Positions 5,666 to 8,343 of a stretch of DNA of 8,343 nt are shown here, one piece after another. The notes beneath the pieces are model-generated. The model was not told where the DNA came from and did not search any database. It saw only the letters and a program-made list of their open reading frames with translations. Every line of letters begins with the position of its first letter. The stretch's first letter is position 1. The position numbers and the translations under genes are program-made. Origin of the DNA: Ktedonobacterales bacterium (GTDB taxonomy: Bacteria > Chloroflexota > Ktedonobacteria > Ktedonobacterales > JADMIN01); NCBI GenBank assembly GCA_025928125.1, contig JAICKD010000098.1:1-8343 (forward strand). The letters run 5' to 3'.

Positions 5666-6577
5666 ATGAGCAAATCCGTGTCGGAGGATTCCCGCGTGAC
5701 CCCCGCGCCACAGCCACAGAGCCAGGCGGGCTGGCTCGCCGGGTTGCGCCAGCGGCTGCTTTCGGCTGGTGTGCTGATCCCGATTGTGATCGCGCTGGTC
5801 TGGTTCGGCGGCTGGATCGCCTTCGCGGGCGCGGTGGTGGCGCTGGCCCTGGGCATGTGGGAAATCCGCTCAATGTTCGCTGCCCATCGCAAGTGGTATC
5901 CCCTCGTCATCTTCAGCGGCGCGTTTGGCATTGATCTGCTCGTCGCCGCCATGCTCCCAGAGGTCCGGCTGGCCCTGATCGCCCTGGGCATCAGTGCGCT
6001 GGTCATCGCCTCTTTCACGTGGGTCATGATTACCCGCCCCACCATTGAGCGTACGGTGATCGACTGGGCGCTGACAATTGCCGTCGCCTTCTATCTCGGC
6101 TGGCCGATGGCGCTCTTCCTGGTGCTGCGAGGCAGTGTGATGGGCTACGGCTCGGAGCAGTTCTGGTGGGTGCTGGGCCTCTTCTGTATGGTTTGGGCGA
6201 ACGATACCGCCGCCTTCGTCACCGGCCACTTCCTCGGTCGCCGCAAGCTCGCGCTGCACATCAGCCCCGCCAAGACATGGGAGGGCTTCGCCGGAGGGCT
6301 TGTCTGGTCGGTGATCGCGGCGTTCGTCCTGTTGTCACTGTCGCCCGTTCAACTGGCGTGGTATCACGCGCTGGTGCTGGGCATTCTGGTGGCGGTGGCG
6401 TCGACGCTCGGCGACCTGGCAGAGTCGCTGCTGAAGCGGGTGGCGGATGTGAAGGATAGCGGCGCTATCGTTCCCGGCCACGGCGGCATCCTCGACCGGA
6501 TGGATAGCCTGCTCTTCGCGGTGGCGGTTGTCTTCTTCTACGCTGCCTTCCTCCATCCTGCTATCCTCGGCGGCTAA
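5666..6577 (+). CDS. cdsA: phosphatidate cytidylyltransferase (CDP-diacylglycerol synthase)
   Basis: Integral membrane enzyme that makes CDP-diacylglycerol from phosphatidate and CTP, the branch point to phosphatidylglycerol, cardiolipin and phosphatidylethanolamine. The 303-aa protein has a hydrophilic N-terminus (1-30), then about seven to eight hydrophobic spans (for example 33-46, 51-64, 104-121, 134-154, 166-178, 209-226, 232-247, 281-296). WANDTAAF (177-184) and HISPAKTWEGFAGG (198-211) are typical. The CDS signature (S254 to D280) is complete: S-LLKR-VADVKD-SG, then PGHGGILDRMD. AGGAG at 5654-5658 sits seven bases before the ATG at 5666. The ATG at 5660, two codons earlier, is too close to it. 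The 92-bp gap after uppS has CCAGACC-like short repeats only. The stop codon TAA lies in the CTAA at the left edge of an R2 repeat. The dxr and rseP genes that often follow cdsA are absent here. Confidence 0.96.
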   Translation: MSKSVSEDSRVTPAPQPQSQAGWLAGLRQRLLSAGVLIPIVIALVWFGGWIAFAGAVVALALGMWEIRSMFAAHRKWYPLVIFSGAFGIDLLVAAMLPEVRLALIALGISALVIASFTWVMITRPTIERTVIDWALTIAVAFYLGWPMALFLVLRGSVMGYGSEQFWWVLGLFCMVWANDTAAFVTGHFLGRRKLALHISPAKTWEGFAGGLVWSVIAAFVLLSLSPVQLAWYHALVLGILVAVASTLGDLAESLLKRVADVKDSGAIVPGHGGILDRMDSLLFAVAVVFFYAAFLHPAILGG

Positions 6578-6680
6578 GAACGCCTCACAGAACCGTCATG
6601 TCCCAGTGGCAAGGGTGGGAGTAGGCCAGCTTCGCGGCATGAATGCCGCGGCTAAGCATGGGTGTTGCCAGGAACTCTAA
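6575..6680. repeat. R2 repeat, copy 1 (fills the cdsA/VOC convergent gap)
   Basis: An element of about 106 bp that matches 7216-7322, with about a dozen differences seen by eye. The interior (6578-6676) is bounded by CTAA at both ends, and the two CTAAs contribute to the stop codons of the flanking convergent genes. The centre, identical in both copies, is a hairpin: CGCGGCA and TGCCGCG enclosing TGAA, followed by GCTAAGCATG. It sits where a bidirectional terminator would be expected. Its size, internal palindrome and lack of coding capacity suggest a MITE-like or REP-like non-autonomous element. No long terminal inverted repeats were found. Confidence 0.85.
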
Positions 6681-7084
6681 GAGGGTGCGTTCAGGCGCGC
6701 CTCTGGCAGGATCGGCTCGAAGAGTTCGACGGGGTTTCCAGATGGATCTTCGAGCAGAATTTGCTTGCCGCCAACGCCTGTGACGATGTCATTGCGAAAG
6801 TGTGCGCCTGCCTGGCGTAGCGCTTCGACGGTCGCGGCGAGGTCATCTACCTCAATCGAGAAACGGTTCCATCCTCCGGGCGAGGGCATTGTGCCGTCCG
6901 GCATCGCCTGGCCGCCACCGCCAGCGGCGTTCGGCGCGCTGAGCGCGAGCCGGAGATCGCCGCGCGAGAGCATCGCAAAGGCGGGTGCGGGATGCATAAC
7001 TTCCCGAAAGCCGAGATGCTGGCAGTAAAACGCGATCGCGGCATCAACGTCGTTGACGATGTAGCGCACTTGAACCGTAGCCAT
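6677..7084 (-). CDS. VOC (vicinal oxygen chelate) / glyoxalase-fold protein
   Basis: A 135-aa protein with two beta-alpha-beta-beta-beta modules of the VOC superfamily, which includes glyoxalase I, ring-cleaving dioxygenases and antibiotic-binding proteins. Module 1 reads VRYIVNDVDAAIAFYCQHLG (6-25) and LRLALS. Module 2 reads FSIEVDDLAATVEALRQAGA (75-94) and ends with LLEDPSGNPVELFEP (110-124). The C-terminal Glu of the usual metal site is kept (E120). The positions that often carry His at the starts of the modules show Arg/Tyr (7-8) and Arg (74), so a classical glyoxalase metal site looks incomplete and the substrate is unknown. The ATG at 7084 is chosen because GAGGAAGGTGG precedes it on the minus strand. 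Upstream codons to 7180 are not family-like. A -10-like TATAGT lies on the minus strand at 7145-7150 with no convincing -35 box. The gene converges on cdsA. Confidence 0.85.
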   Translation of the reverse strand: MATVQVRYIVNDVDAAIAFYCQHLGFREVMHPAPAFAMLSRGDLRLALSAPNAAGGGGQAMPDGTMPSPGGWNRFSIEVDDLAATVEALRQAGAHFRNDIVTGVGGKQILLEDPSGNPVELFEPILPEARLNAPS

Positions 7085-7189
7085 TGCGGGTTCCACCTTC
7101 CTCACTATCTCGGAACATTCGCCTGTAGAGTTGCTCTTGTCCATACTATACCGGTTTCGCAACGCCAGGCATATTGCCACTGGGGCGAC

Positions 7190-7340
7190 GGCCCTCTCCC
7201 CCTAACCCCCTCCCCTAAGAACGCTTCACAAAGCGGTCATGACCGAGTGGCAACGATGGGAGTAGGCCACCTTCGCGGCATGAATGCCGCGGCTAAGCAT
7301 GCGGTTGTGCCAGGAACTCTAAAAGGGAGGAGGAACCAGA
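7190..7340 (+). repeat. R1 repeat, copy 3, split by an R2 element
   Basis: The left part (7190-7218) carries CCCTCTCCCCC-TAA-C5-T-CCCCTAA. The right part (7321-7340) carries AAAGGGAGGAGG followed by AACCAGA, the tail seen on the other R1 copies. Joining the two parts rebuilds an R1 module almost exactly, apart from one extra A. The 107 bases between them are an R2 copy, so R2 entered a pre-existing R1 hairpin at its CTAA turn. Confidence 0.8.
7216..7322. repeat. R2 repeat, copy 2 (nested in R1)
   Basis: This is the second copy of the element at 6575-6680, in the same orientation and about 107 bp long. The central hairpin and GCTAAGCATG are identical in both copies. This copy also has the perfect palindrome GGTCATGACC near its left end, which is damaged in copy 1. 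CTAA stands at 7215-7218 and again at 7319-7322, as it does on both sides of copy 1. This is consistent with a CTAA (or TA-containing) target duplication. It has no coding capacity. Confidence 0.85.
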
Positions 7341-7570
7341 GCGTTTCTGGCTCGTTTCTTGTTTCTAGCTGCCTGACTTCCCTCACCGCCATTGGTATCC
7401 CCCTGACCCTGACATAACGCCCATCTAACGATACATGGCGACTTCCGCCTGGGAATCCTCGCCATGTCACGTTGCGCCAAACGGCTGGCTAACACGCGCG
7501 CTGCTATCCTCTGCGCATGCGTGTGTAACGCTGCGAGGAAGTCTCCGGTTAGTGACATAGACCGCGAGAT
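7341..7570. other. gene-free stretch upstream of the GNAT gene
   Basis: Apart from the 9-bp inverted repeat at 7433-7467, I see no RNA gene or convincing promoter here. TATCCT at 7505-7510 resembles a -10 box but lacks a good -35. Short frames that cross the region have no family resemblance and overlap the GNAT gene out of frame. Confidence 0.5.
7433..7467. promoter_or_regulatory. 9-bp perfect inverted repeat upstream of the GNAT gene
   Basis: ACATGGCGA (7433-7441) is perfectly complementary to TCGCCATGT (7459-7467), with 17 bases between. TTCC and GGAA inside the spacer can extend the fold. The half-site spacing (about 26 bp centre to centre) could suit a dimeric regulator bound across two and a half helical turns, or the sequence could be an RNA hairpin in the leader. 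It lies about 100 bases before the gene start. No T-run follows, so a terminator is less likely. Confidence 0.4.
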
Positions 7571-8233
7571 ATGGATACAGATGAGGATAAGGCAGAACCC
7601 GAGATGTTCAAGTTTGAGCGACCTTTTCATCGGATGGACGCCACCGAGCGCCCTTTCAATCCCGTGGACGCCGTACGTGACGCTCGCTCGGTGCGACTGG
7701 CCGACGGCGCCAGTGTGCGCCTGCGCGCCGTCAACAGTGGTGGCTGGGATGACGACGCTTTCCAGCGAATGTTCTACTCGTTGAGCGACACTACCCGCTA
7801 CCTGTATTTCTGCGCGGGCATCCCCGCCACTCCGCTGTGGGCCGAGCGCTTTGGCTCCCTCAGCCGCACGGATGGCAAGCGCTCGTATGTGCTGGTGGCT
7901 GAGGTGGGAGATGAGCTGGTCGGTTTTGCGCGCTTCAGTCAGGGTCCGCACGCGGAACCACAGGAGAGCGCCGCTGACATGGGCATCTTGCTCACCGATA
8001 GCTGGCAGGGGCGCAGGCTGGGCGGATACATGCTGTGCCGCCTCGCGACGGAGGCGCTGGCGCGTGGACTTACGACCCTCACAGCGGTCACGATGTGGGA
8101 GAATCGCCGGATGCTGCGCCTGGCGCGGCGCATCTTCCCTGACGTGCGCATCGCCTTTGCGTCAGGGACGTGCGAGTTGACCATCGATCTGGAGGCGTGG
8201 TGGGCCGCGCAGAATGAGCGGATGTGCGGCTAG
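7571..8233 (+). CDS. GNAT-family N-acetyltransferase
   Basis: A 220-aa protein with a GCN5-related acetyltransferase domain from about residue 40 to 208. The strand SVRLADGASVRLRAV and the segment YSLSDTTRYLYF (69-80) resemble the acetyltransferase domain of protein lysine acetyltransferases of the Pat type. VLVAEVGDELVGFARF (108-122) forms the central strands. The acetyl-CoA pyrophosphate loop is W145-QGRRLGGYML, matching Q/R-x-x-G-x-G/A, and ENRRMLRLARR (177-187) is the usual helix after it. No cyclic-nucleotide or ligase domain is attached, so the target (protein, small amine or drug) is unknown. The first 40 residues are hydrophilic and contain a tandem 10-residue repeat, ERPFHRMDAT then ERPFNPVDAV (16-35). 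The start is uncertain: no clear ribosome binding site precedes the ATG at 7571, and ATGs at 7604 and 7634 are alternatives that would still spare the domain. Confidence 0.85.
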   Translation: MDTDEDKAEPEMFKFERPFHRMDATERPFNPVDAVRDARSVRLADGASVRLRAVNSGGWDDDAFQRMFYSLSDTTRYLYFCAGIPATPLWAERFGSLSRTDGKRSYVLVAEVGDELVGFARFSQGPHAEPQESAADMGILLTDSWQGRRLGGYMLCRLATEALARGLTTLTAVTMWENRRMLRLARRIFPDVRIAFASGTCELTIDLEAWWAAQNERMCG

Positions 8234-8235
8234 TT

Positions 8236-8278
8236 CTGGTCCCCTCTCCCTATAGGGGAGGGGTTAGGGGAGGGGGTT
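8236..8278 (-). repeat. R1 repeat, copy 4 (inverted, long form)
   Basis: On the minus strand this reads C5-T-C4-TAA-C4-T-C4, TATA, GGGAGAGGGG, ACCAGAA, which is an R1 long module with its standard tail. It starts two bases after the GNAT stop codon in the orientation opposite to the other copies. The plus strand holds G4-A-G4-TTA-G4-A-G5 (8255-8276), a canonical G-quadruplex pattern that would lie in the 3' untranslated part of the GNAT mRNA. It could act as a 3' end or terminator. The remaining 65 bases of the window show no gene I can support. Confidence 0.8.
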
Positions 8279-8343
8279 GCCCTCATCGGCTGGGGCGCGC
8301 ACGAGCGGCGTATGGTGGCCTGCTGGATGGCGCGGGAGGAATG

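Noticed and set aside
7464..7784. Separate small gene of 106 codons overlapping the GNAT start
   Set aside because: It is Cys/Arg-rich without family features and overlaps the GNAT gene out of frame for over 200 bases.
8312..8343. Start of another gene at the right edge
   Set aside because: A short open frame (ATG at 8312) runs off the window, but with about ten codons and no clear ribosome binding site it cannot be supported.

Overview
The window looks like chromosomal DNA from a GC-rich bacterium. Its core is the conserved translation and envelope cluster rpsB - tsf - pyrH - frr - uppS - cdsA, all on the + strand (about 1361-6577). The short EF-Ts (198 aa), the protein style and the abundance of small GC-rich palindromic repeats fit Chloroflexota, perhaps a Ktedonobacteria-like lineage. 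That placement is an inference from general resemblance and has not been tested.

Layout: 1-163 holds a possible decayed repeat and a well-preserved GC-rich palindromic repeat (called R1 here). An LLM-class flavin-dependent oxidoreductase (164-1006) follows, with a second R1 copy starting directly after its stop codon. Region 1091-1360 carries a twin hairpin, an extended -10 promoter and a leader of about 160 nt ahead of rpsB. The rpsB-tsf gap is unusually long (340 bp). It contains its own candidate promoter, a strong 9-bp hairpin, and a second hairpin followed by a T-rich stretch just before tsf. From tsf to cdsA the genes are closely spaced, mostly with clear ribosome binding sites, and read as one operon. 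Convergent to cdsA is a VOC/glyoxalase-fold protein on the - strand (6677-7084). The gap between the two genes is exactly one copy of a second repeat of about 106 bp (R2). A divergent 486-bp gap then carries an R1 copy split by a second R2 copy. A GNAT acetyltransferase (7571-8233) comes next, followed by an inverted R1 copy carrying a G-quadruplex motif.

How the genes work together: S2 and EF-Ts serve ribosome assembly and elongation, and RRF recycles ribosomes. UMP kinase supplies UDP/UTP and hence, indirectly, CTP and nucleotide sugars. UppS makes the undecaprenyl carrier for peptidoglycan, and CdsA makes CDP-diacylglycerol for phospholipids. The cluster therefore couples translation capacity to envelope growth. 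The LLM, VOC and GNAT genes are accessory neighbours without a visible pathway link.

I found no new multi-gene system such as a defence, secondary-metabolite or phage module. The most unusual content is non-coding: modular R1 repeats with long and short forms swapped, G-quadruplex motifs in the long form, an R2 element nested inside R1 with CTAA at both ends, and a structured leader in front of tsf.
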